Shown piece by piece: positions 7,443-12,502 of a stretch of DNA of 12,502 nucleotides. The DNA is taken from contig VBFX01000054.1 of the NCBI GenBank assembly GCA_005889395.1, positions 1-12,502 of the forward strand, written 5' to 3'. The position numbers were made by a program, and so were the translations under genes. The stretch comes from Chloroflexota bacterium. Lineage in GTDB: Bacteria > Chloroflexota > Dormibacteria > CF-121. Under the pieces are notes generated by a model. That model ran no database searches. It saw only the letters and a program-made list of their open reading frames with translations, and was not told where the DNA came from. The first letter of the stretch is position 1; every line of letters begins with the position of its first letter.

Positions 7443-8249
7443 TCAGGCCGACACCGCTTTCGGGCCGAGCTCGGCCTCGACCGCGGCCGCCGTTTCGCGC
7501 AGGCCCGTCGCGATGGCGGCGTAGTGCTCGCCGCTGAACCAGGGCGTCAGCGCCACAACACTCACCGCCGCAACCAGCTCACCGGCCCGATCGCGCACCG
7601 GCACCCCCATCGCCGCCAGGCCAACCTCGACGTCATCCGGTGCGTATGCCAGGCCGGTCTCGCGAATCATGGCCAGGCGGGACCGGATGGCGCCCGGGTC
7701 AACGGTCGTGCGCGGCGTCATCGCCAGCAGTGGCCGCTCGAGGATCCGATCGAGTTCGGCCGCGGGCAGCTCAGAGAGGAGAATGTTCGGACCGGCGCCG
7801 AGGTGTAGGGAGAGGGTCTCGCCGACCTGGTAGGTCGTCGTCTTCACCGGGCCTCGATCGATGCGAGCGATGCACAGTGCCCGCTCACCATCGCGAACCG
7901 AGAGATAGGTCGAGACCGCAAATCGCTCGGCGAGGGCCGACAGGGCCGGCTCCGCCAGCCGGCCGAGCAGCGCCCGGACCGGAACCGCGCTACCGAGCCG
8001 GAAGAGGTGGATGCCGAGCCCATAGGCGCCCGTTTCCGTGCGGTCGACGAGCCGGTGACGCTCCATGGTCGTCAGCAGACGATGCACCGTCGAGCGGCTC
8101 ATGCCGAGCCGGCGTGCCAGCTCCGTCGAGGTCAGCTCGGCGCTGCCGTCGAGGAAGGCATCGAGGGCGGCGACCGCTTTGCCGATGACGCGGACATAGG
8201 GCACGGCCGTGCCGTTCCCGACATGAGTCTCGGTCCGGGCAGCCTTCAA
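7443..8249 (-). CDS. IclR-family transcriptional regulator
   Basis: The 268-residue regulator has an N-terminal winged helix-turn-helix (about 38-80; TSTELARRLGMSRSTVHRLL) and a C-terminal IclR effector-binding domain (about 95-260; note CIARIDRGPVK and VSVVALTPWFSGEHYAA). Such proteins bind DNA as dimers or tetramers and respond to small catabolic metabolites. The start is a TTG at 8247-8249, with a GGAGG placed seven bases upstream and a TTGA overlap with the ATPase stop. No ATG fits nearby, and a GTG at the codon for V16 is the alternative. Placed between the importer and the catabolic genes, it is the natural candidate to control this cluster, probably including its own synthesis, by acting at the divergent region around 10700. 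Confidence 0.92.
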   Translation of the reverse strand: MKAARTETHVGNGTAVPYVRVIGKAVAALDAFLDGSAELTSTELARRLGMSRSTVHRLLTTMERHRLVDRTETGAYGLGIHLFRLGSAVPVRALLGRLAEPALSALAERFAVSTYLSVRDGERALCIARIDRGPVKTTTYQVGETLSLHLGAGPNILLSELPAAELDRILERPLLAMTPRTTVDPGAIRSRLAMIRETGLAYAPDDVEVGLAAMGVPVRDRAGELVAAVSVVALTPWFSGEHYAAIATGLRETAAAVEAELGPKAVSA

Positions 8250-8999
8250 TGCACCGCCTCCAGGAATTTCCGTGTCCGTTCATGCTGCGGGTTGCCGAAG
8301 AACTCGGCGGGCGGGGCGTCTTCGATGATGGCGCCACCGTCCATCATGATCACGCGGTCGGCGACACGCTTGGCGAAACCAACCTCGTGAGGTCGGCTCG
8401 TCGAAGAGCATGACCTTGGGATTCATCACCAGGGCGCGCGCGATCGCGACCCGCTGTTGCTGGCCACCGGATAACTCGCCGAGATAGAACGATGCCCGCT
8501 CGGCGAGACCGACACGGGCGATCATCGTTTGCGCGATCTCGCGCGCCTCGGCCTTGGAGCGGCCCCGCACCTCGGTGAGGCCGATCATGACGTTCCCCAA
8601 CGCGGTCAGGTGGGGAAAGAGGTTGAAGCGCTGAAAGACCATGCCGATCTCCGACCGTTCCTTCGCCAGGACTCGCTCGGGAAGCGAGACCAGACGGCCA
8701 CCTGACTCGCGCACACCGATACGGCGGCCTTCCAGCCGGACCTCCCCGGCGTCGATCGGTTCCAGGAGCGCGAGGCAGCGAAGCATCGTGCTCTTGCCCG
8801 ACCCCGACGGGCCGAGGACGGCCTTGACGTCACCCCGGTGCACCCCGAAGGTCACTCCGCGTAGCACCTCGTTGTGACCGTAACGCTTGCGCAGGTCGAC
8901 CGCTTCGAGGACGTACTCCGACGTGCCTTCCCGTGACGCCGCAACCGGCTCACCCAGCAGTCCGGCGTCGAGGAGATGTCCGAGCGGCGGCTCGCTCAT
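8246..8999 (-). pseudogene. Amino-acid-type ABC transporter ATPase, frameshifted by an internal deletion
   Basis: The first 204 residues are a GlnQ/HisP-like ATPase: Walker A GPSGSGKST (63-71), Q-loop VFQRFN, signature LSGGQQQR (176-183) and Walker B VMLFDEP (196-202). Right after DEPTS the frame goes wrong and ends at a stop at 8280-8282. In another frame, from 8389 downward, the missing C-terminus is perfectly readable: HEVGFAKRVADRVIMMDGG, through to FLEAVH, ending in a TGA at 8246-8248 that overlaps the IclR start. The D-loop (usually SALDP) and the strand before the H-loop are absent. From family spacing about 86 bases are lost, which is not a multiple of three. The product as read would lack in-frame D- and H-loops and probably cannot work. 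A further oddity is about 28 extra N-terminal residues. ATG at 8997-8999 overlaps the permease stop as ATGA. An assembly error is possible. Confidence 0.85.
8257..8261 (-). promoter_or_regulatory. Ribosome binding site deciding the IclR TTG start
   Basis: GGAGG on the minus strand lies seven bases before the TTG at 8249, inside the end of the ATPase gene. It is the best support for a TTG rather than a downstream GTG start. Confidence 0.7.
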
Positions 9000-9730
9000 C
9001 GAAGCGCCGCCAGCTGTCGCACGCGACTGAGGGCGGAGGTTCCGGCCGGCTGCCGCGAGATCCAGACGAAGCGGCGCTCGAGCTGTGCCTGGATGACCAT
9101 GAAGATGCTGACAAGCACCAGGTAGTAGATCGCCGCGGCCGAGAAATACTCGACGAATCGGAAGGTGGACGCAACCAGGGTCTGTGTCCGCGCCAGCAGC
9201 TCCTGCAGAGAGATGACGCTGGCAAGGCTGGTGAGCTTGAGCATGGTGATGAAGTCGTTGGAGAGGGGCGGGATTGTGACCCGGATCAGCTGCGGCGCGA
9301 TCACCTTGGTGAACACCTTGGAGGGCGGCATGCCAAGCGCACGGGCGGCGAGCTGTTGGCCCTCATCAATCGACAGCAGGCCTCCACGGAAGACCTCCGC
9401 GGCATAGGCGGCTTCATTCATCGCCAGCGCAATGGTGGCGGCCGCGAAGGCCGAAAACCAGTCACCCTTGAACGCGGGGACGAGCTGTGGCAGCGCATCC
9501 CACACGAAGAGGAGCCAGACCAGGGCCGGAATGGCGCGAAAGACCCAGATGTATCCCCAGGCCACGGCGCGCAGCGGCGCCCACGGGCTGGCGCGAAGGA
9601 GGGCGACGACCAGACCGAGCGCCAGGCCAAAGGCCATGGCGACCACGGTGAGCGTGATCGTGATCCTGACGCCGTCGATGAATGCCGGCGACGTCAGCGC
9701 TTCGAAGAAGACCGACGGCTTGAAATCCAC
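8996..9730 (-). CDS. Amino-acid-type ABC transporter permease (HisM/GlnP family)
   Basis: The 244-residue inner-membrane permease has about five hydrophobic segments. Its cytoplasmic EAA-type loop, AARALGMPPSKVFTKVIAPQ (about 129-148), docks the ATPase in polar amino-acid importers. MNEAAYAAEVFRGGL just before it is typical of the HisM/GlnP group. Only one permease gene is present, so the channel would be a homodimer. The start is GTG at 9728-9730, preceded by GAGGG about eight bases upstream. It begins 41 bases after the binding-protein stop and its TGA overlaps the ATPase ATG by four bases. The gene looks intact. The substrate class, small polar amino-acid-like molecules, is inferred from the family. 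Confidence 0.92.
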   Translation of the reverse strand: MDFKPSVFFEALTSPAFIDGVRITITLTVVAMAFGLALGLVVALLRASPWAPLRAVAWGYIWVFRAIPALVWLLFVWDALPQLVPAFKGDWFSAFAAATIALAMNEAAYAAEVFRGGLLSIDEGQQLAARALGMPPSKVFTKVIAPQLIRVTIPPLSNDFITMLKLTSLASVISLQELLARTQTLVASTFRFVEYFSAAAIYYLVLVSIFMVIQAQLERRFVWISRQPAGTSALSRVRQLAALR

Positions 9731-9749
9731 GCTAAGCCCTCACGGGAAT

Positions 9750-9763
9750 GGCCAGCCCTGGCC
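9750..9763 (-). other. Small inverted repeat between binding-protein and permease genes
   Basis: GGCCA-GGGC-TGGCC forms a five-bp stem in the 41-base intercistronic gap. Similar stem-loops after binding-protein genes often protect the upstream transcript part, allowing more binding protein than permease. There is no T-run, so it is not a clear terminator. Confidence 0.4.
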
Positions 9764-9771
9764 GTCAACGC

Positions 9772-10638
9772 CTACTTGATGACGTCCAGCACCACCGGGT
9801 CCATCTGGTATTTCCTGGCGAGCGTGCTCAGCGTTCCGTCGCCCTTGAGCGCCTTCAGGGCGGCCGAGAGCGCCGTCTGCAGATCCGGTTTGTTTTTCTG
9901 GAAATAGATCCCGTAGGAGTCCGTCTTTGGCGCCGCGTAGCCGACCTCGTACTTGCCCGGGTACTTGATCATCCAGTCCGAGACGGCGGTGTCCGTCTCC
10001 CAGACCGCATCCACGCGGCCGACCACGATCTGCTGGAACTCGTCGGCCACCTTGGGATAGCCGGCGCTCTGGATGGCCGGTTTTCCGGCGTCGGTGCAGG
10101 CCTTGTTCTGCTCATTGATCCGCTGTTCCACGACGCCGCCGGTCTGGATCGACACCTTCTTGCCGCAGAGGTCGTCGAGCGTCTTGATGTTCTTCGGGTT
10201 GCCCTTAGGAACCATGACCACGTGGCCGGTCGCCATGTAGGGTACGGCATCGGCGACGGCGAGCCGCTTTTGCGAAACGAAGAGCGCGGTCCAGACGATG
10301 TCGCAACGGCCGGCCGTCAGGTCCGGGATCAGGGCGTCGAAGCCGGTGTTCTTGATCTGGAGCTGGAGGCCGAAAGCCTTGGCCACGGCACGCGCGCCTT
10401 CGACGTCGAAACCTATCGCCTGGTTGGGGTCGGTCACGCTCGCCGAGGAGAAGAACTCCATGGGCGAGTACTCGATGTCGACGCAGTCTGTGAGCGTGCC
10501 GGACTTGATCAGGCTCGTTGGAGGCGTCACCGATACCTTTGAGGATGTTCCCGATGACGTGCTGGTGCCACCGCAGCCGACGAGCACGAGCGCCAACCCG
10601 AGCAGAACCGACGGCATGACCATTAACGGTCGCTTCAT
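9772..10638 (-). CDS. Amino-acid ABC transporter substrate-binding lipoprotein (SBP family 3)
   Basis: The 288-residue exported protein begins with MKRPLMV, a hydrophobic segment, and the lipobox LVGC with the lipidated Cys at residue 22, then a Ser/Thr/Gly-rich linker. The mature part is a family-3 solute-binding protein: GFDVEGARAVAKAFGLQLQI and GFDALIPDLTAGRCDIVWTA match the conserved first lobe, and LDDLCGKKVSIQTG begins the second. This group usually binds amino acids or similar small polar molecules. ATG at 10636-10638 was chosen because of the signal peptide and a GGAGGAGA just upstream; the frame continues further upstream without signal-peptide character. It is the first gene of the minus-strand cluster, behind the promoter at 10715-10743. 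Substrate identity cannot be read from sequence. Confidence 0.93.
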   Translation of the reverse strand: MKRPLMVMPSVLLGLALVLVGCGGTSTSSGTSSKVSVTPPTSLIKSGTLTDCVDIEYSPMEFFSSASVTDPNQAIGFDVEGARAVAKAFGLQLQIKNTGFDALIPDLTAGRCDIVWTALFVSQKRLAVADAVPYMATGHVVMVPKGNPKNIKTLDDLCGKKVSIQTGGVVEQRINEQNKACTDAGKPAIQSAGYPKVADEFQQIVVGRVDAVWETDTAVSDWMIKYPGKYEVGYAAPKTDSYGIYFQKNKPDLQTALSAALKALKGDGTLSTLARKYQMDPVVLDVIK

Positions 10639-10643
10639 GAGAA

Positions 10644-10651
10644 TCTCCTCC
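10644..10651 (-). promoter_or_regulatory. Ribosome binding site of the binding-protein gene
   Basis: GGAGGAGA lies five bases before the ATG at 10638 (GGAGG core eight bases before). It is one of the strongest sites in the window and fits the high expression expected of a binding protein. Confidence 0.8.
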
Positions 10652-10681
10652 CTCAACGAGCCATCGCACGGTGGCCGCAAC

Positions 10682-10697
10682 CAACCCCTCAGGGTTG
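10682..10697. repeat. 6-bp perfect hairpin in the leader of the importer operon
   Basis: CAACCC-CTCA-GGGTTG is a perfect six-bp inverted repeat with a four-base loop. It would lie about 10-25 bases into the leader of the minus-strand transcript, and overlaps the possible -35 of a plus-strand promoter. It could be an mRNA hairpin or a small operator; there is no T-run. Confidence 0.45.
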
Positions 10698-10722
10698 CGT
10701 CCGCATCGTGGACGGTTATACC
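10695..10722 (+). promoter_or_regulatory. Possible promoter for the ureohydrolase gene
   Basis: TTGCGT (10695-10700) and TATACC (10717-10722) are 16 bases apart. Both boxes are weak matches, but they would face the ureohydrolase and overlap the minus-strand promoter and operator. Low confidence. Confidence 0.25.
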
Positions 10723-10729
10723 ATGATGC
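10703..10729. promoter_or_regulatory. Candidate operator: 9-bp inverted repeat around the -10 box
   Basis: GCATCGTGG (10703-10711) and CCATGATGC (10721-10729) are inverted copies matching at 8 of 9 positions. They are separated by nine bases that hold the minus-strand -10 box. The half-site centres are 18 bp apart, close to two helix turns, so a dimer could hold both on one face. A smaller dyad, CGTCC-7-GGACG (10698-10714), overlaps the left arm. The IclR protein encoded in the cluster is the obvious candidate binder (inference). Confidence 0.55.
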
Positions 10730-10743
10730 AGACGCACTGGCAA
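10715..10743 (-). promoter_or_regulatory. Sigma-70-type promoter of the importer/catabolic operon
   Basis: On the minus strand TTGCCA (10743-10738) is followed after exactly 17 bases by TATAAC (10720-10715). Each box matches the consensus at five of six positions. Transcription would start near 10708, leaving a leader of about 70 bases before the binding-protein ATG. It overlaps the inverted repeat at 10703-10729. Confidence 0.7.
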
Positions 10744-10770
10744 GACCAGTTTTCGGGCGAGCGGCGTGCG

Positions 10771-10776
10771 AGGAGG
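10771..10776 (+). promoter_or_regulatory. Ribosome binding site deciding the ureohydrolase start
   Basis: AGGAGG lies five bases before ATG 10782. It selects this start over the open frame that begins at 10671 and runs back through the promoter region. Confidence 0.75.
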
Positions 10777-10781
10777 TTGGG

Positions 10782-11741
10782 ATGCCGGGGGATGCGGAAC
10801 AGCCAGTCGGCCCACTGACCCGGCCTGCGACCCGGACGTTCTTCGGCGCCCCCGCGGTCGATGACCTGGACCGGCTCGACGCCCGAGTTGCCTTCCTGGG
10901 CGTGCCGACCGACCAGGGGGTCATCATTCCGTTCATCCGGTCGGGTGCCTTCGCGGGACCGCGTCTCGTTCGCGAAACGCGCACCAGGCTCCGCGAAACC
11001 CGCCCGGATGGCGCCAGCGCCGGTTGGTTCGACATCGAGACCGAGCGCCATTACCTGGAAGGCGTCCGGCTCGCGGATTGCGGGGACGTTCTCATCGCCG
11101 GGGGCGATATGTCCCTCAGCCAGGCGCGCACCACGGCGGCGGCGCGCAAGATCGCCGAGCGAGGCGCCATGGTGGTGGCGGTTGGCGGCGACCACTCGAT
11201 CAGCTTCCCGGTGGGCCGCGGCGTGGCCGAGGCTCACCAGATGGTCGACGTCGTGCACATCGACGCGCATCCGGATTTCGCTGACTCGATATATGGCTCC
11301 AAGCTGCAGCACGGAAGCCAGCTCCGTCGATTGTTCGAGTTGCCCACGACGAAGCGCTTCACCGCGCTCGGCCTGCGATCGGTCGATCGCGATCAGTACG
11401 AGGACATGAAGCGACTCGGGGTCGGCTTCGCATCAACCCGGGCGATCCTCGACGAAGGACCTCGCGGGGTGGTCGACCGGCTGGTGCAGCCGGCGGAGAA
11501 GCTCTACGTGTCGATCGACATCGACGTCCTGGACAGCGGCCTGGTCCCCGGCACGACCCTGCCCGAGCCGGGCGGCATCGCGTATCGGCAACTGCGCGAG
11601 CTGCTCGCCACGATCGCGACCAAGGGTCAGATCGTGGGCTTCGACGTCGTCGAAACCAGCGCGGCGCAAGCCGACCTCGCAACGGCGATGACGAGCGCGT
11701 GGCTCATCATCCACTTCCTCACGGCGATCCTGGCGCCCTGA
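10782..11741 (+). CDS. Arginase/agmatinase/formiminoglutamase-family ureohydrolase
   Basis: The 319-residue ureohydrolase uses a two-metal (normally Mn; Ni in some members) centre to split a guanidino or related group, usually releasing urea. All six metal ligands are visible: H138 in GGDHS, D161, H163 and D165 in DAHPD, and D246 and D248 in SIDIDVLD. E291 in GFDVVETS corresponds to the Glu that holds the guanidino group in arginases. The usual DP after the second Asp pair reads DS (251-252), and the following loop is GLVPGTTLPEPGG, closer to agmatinase-type than to arginase. The exact substrate (agmatine, another guanidino acid, guanidine, formiminoglutamate) cannot be fixed. ATG at 10782 has a strong AGGAGG. 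The gene diverges from the importer operon, with a 143-bp shared control region, which suggests a common substrate pathway. Confidence 0.88.
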   Translation: MPGDAEQPVGPLTRPATRTFFGAPAVDDLDRLDARVAFLGVPTDQGVIIPFIRSGAFAGPRLVRETRTRLRETRPDGASAGWFDIETERHYLEGVRLADCGDVLIAGGDMSLSQARTTAAARKIAERGAMVVAVGGDHSISFPVGRGVAEAHQMVDVVHIDAHPDFADSIYGSKLQHGSQLRRLFELPTTKRFTALGLRSVDRDQYEDMKRLGVGFASTRAILDEGPRGVVDRLVQPAEKLYVSIDIDVLDSGLVPGTTLPEPGGIAYRQLRELLATIATKGQIVGFDVVETSAAQADLATAMTSAWLIIHFLTAILAP

Positions 11742-11748
11742 TCTCGGT

Positions 11749-11754
11749 CATAAT
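11749..11754 (+). promoter_or_regulatory. Possible -10 box for a (nearly) leaderless PRC/BON transcript
   Basis: CATAAT matches the -10 consensus at five of six positions. No -35 box is visible. A start of transcription near 11761 would be only about five bases before ATG 11766, the likely original start of the PRC/BON gene. Low confidence. Confidence 0.35.
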
Positions 11755-11772
11755 TCCCTGCAGTCATGGACC

Positions 11773-11813
11773 TGACCGCCGGCCGGCGCTCCTCTTGCCG
11801 GCGTGAGCGGTCA
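11773..11813. repeat. GC-rich inverted repeat at the start of the PRC/BON gene
   Basis: TGACCGC (11773-11779) and GCGGTCA (11807-11813) are perfect inverted copies. Inside them lie further complementary CGCCGGC (11777-11783) and GCCGGCG (11797-11803). There is no T-run, so a terminator for the ureohydrolase gene is possible but not clear. In RNA it would bury the GTG at 11803. Confidence 0.5.
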
Positions 11814-12502
11814 CCGTGACGAGATCTTGCTCGGAGGCGACGCGGAGGTACTGGGCAACGTTCGCGGAACGGTGCGGGGGGTGCAGCTTCGTCCCGAGAA
11901 CCGCCGGCTGCAGGATCTCGAACTGTCGACGGGACTCGGTTTGGAAGAGCGGCAGGTTCCATCCAACGCGATCCTGTCGGCCGATGGCCGGGTGGTGCAC
12001 CTGACCGAGGGGTGGAGTGAGTCACCCGACGGATCCAGTACGGATGCGGTAAGCCTGCGTCGAGACATGGTGGTGAGAAGCGCCGATGGCAAGCGCCTCG
12101 GTCGTCTCCGCCTCGTGTGCTTTGACCGAGCTTCGGCCACCGTGACAGGGCTGGTGGTCGCCGGTCGCGGCAAGCCCGACCTTCGCCTGCTCCCGATCGA
12201 GCGAGTGCGGGAGGCCGGTCCGAACGGCATCGTCAGCGATCTTCCGAAAGGGGAGTGGGCGAGACTGCCCACCTTTGCAACCGATTGGGACATCAAGCAG
12301 GCGTTCACGGATCAGCTGATGTCCGACCCGGCGCTGCGGGCCCTTCAGCGATCCGTCACGATCGAGGTCCAGGACCAGGTCGTGACGCTTCGAGGCTACG
12401 TGGTGGACCAATCAGAGGCGGAACGGGTCGCGCGCGTCATCAGATCGGTGCCGGGCGTCATGCAAGTCGATCGCAAGCTCATCACGGACGACGAGATGGC
12501 AC
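11803..12502 (+). CDS. PRC-barrel-like and BON-domain protein, partial (3' end beyond window)
   Basis: An open frame runs from a stop at 11773-11775 to the window end, 233 codons from GTG 11803. The N-terminal part (about 10-75) resembles a PRC-barrel: GNVRGTVRGVQLRPENRRL, then ERQVPSNAILSADGRVVHL. A second, similar unit (about 87-145) reads VRSADGKRLGRLRLVCFDR, then LRLLPIERV. The C-terminal part (about 163-231) is a BON domain with DPALRALQRSVTIEVQDQVV, LRGYV and SVPGVMQVDRKL. These are thought to be envelope or stress-related binding modules. The GTG has no ribosome binding site and lies in a hairpin. ATG 11766, out of frame, would encode MDLTAG, which joins smoothly onto this frame if one CGGC copy at 11780-11787 is removed, so the true start may be frameshifted. 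The gene seems unrelated to the catabolic cluster. Confidence 0.78.
   Translation, partial: MSGHRDEILLGGDAEVLGNVRGTVRGVQLRPENRRLQDLELSTGLGLEERQVPSNAILSADGRVVHLTEGWSESPDGSSTDAVSLRRDMVVRSADGKRLGRLRLVCFDRASATVTGLVVAGRGKPDLRLLPIERVREAGPNGIVSDLPKGEWARLPTFATDWDIKQAFTDQLMSDPALRALQRSVTIEVQDQVVTLRGYVVDQSEAERVARVIRSVPGVMQVDRKLITDDEMA

Noticed and set aside
8933..9907. A 324-codon open frame on the plus strand
   Set aside because: It is antisense to the permease and the end of the binding-protein gene. Its composition is rich in charged residues and Gly, typical of shadow frames.
10639..10815. N-terminal extension of the binding protein
   Set aside because: It would cross the promoter and operator region and destroy the lipoprotein signal. 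The ATG at 10638 has a strong ribosome binding site.
11773..11813. Rho-independent terminator after the ureohydrolase gene
   Set aside because: The stem is GC-rich but no T-run follows and it overlaps the PRC/BON coding start. It is listed only as an inverted repeat.
1..12502. tRNA, rRNA, CRISPR arrays, insertion sequences
   Set aside because: No cloverleaf, rRNA-like stretch, regularly spaced repeat, transposase motif or long terminal inverted repeat was seen by eye on either strand.

Overview
The window is a GC-rich bacterial segment with almost no non-coding DNA. Genes are chained by 1–8 bp stop/start overlaps, and GTG and TTG starts are common. The gene content (DUF2231–Rieske fusion, FolE next to a RibD-C reductase, PRC-barrel/BON protein, IclR-controlled transport and catabolic genes) would fit an uncultivated Chloroflexota/Dormibacterota-like or actinobacterial lineage. 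That taxonomic guess is inference only. No rRNA, tRNA, CRISPR, transposase or integrase was seen, and no stretch over 300 bases lacks a gene.

Layout. Twelve genes lie on the minus strand, read from about 10,640 down to 1. They start with an amino-acid-type ABC importer: lipoprotein binding protein (9772-10638), permease (8996-9730) and ATPase (8246-8999, broken by a frameshifting deletion). Next come an IclR regulator (7443-8249), a YtcJ-like amidohydrolase that appears to lack an internal segment (5884-7407), a flavin monooxygenase-like protein (4661-5878), a polytopic GT-C-like membrane protein (3456-4661) and 5-oxoprolinase subunits PxpB and PxpC (2816-3451, 1914-2819). After a 46-base gap with a strong ribosome binding site follows a second unit: DUF2231–Rieske membrane protein (971-1867), GTP cyclohydrolase I FolE (282-971) and a partial RibD-C/DHFR-like reductase (1-285). 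On the plus strand, diverging from the importer, are an arginase/agmatinase-family ureohydrolase (10782-11741) and a partial PRC-barrel/BON protein (11803-12502).

How the genes may work together. Importer, amidohydrolase, flavin monooxygenase, ATP-dependent lactam-opening subunits and divergent ureohydrolase look like uptake and breakdown of a nitrogen-rich small molecule (amide, lactam or guanidino compound) under IclR control. The 143-bp divergent region holds a good minus-strand promoter (TTGCCA-17-TATAAC). Its -10 box lies between the arms of a 9-bp inverted repeat (8/9 match), a strong operator candidate. The folE/RibD-C pair looks like pterin or folate supply.

Cautions. The ATPase and amidohydrolase both show what look like internal deletions, and the PRC/BON gene start may be frameshifted by a tandem CGGC duplication. 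These could be real decay or assembly errors. Read mapping would decide.
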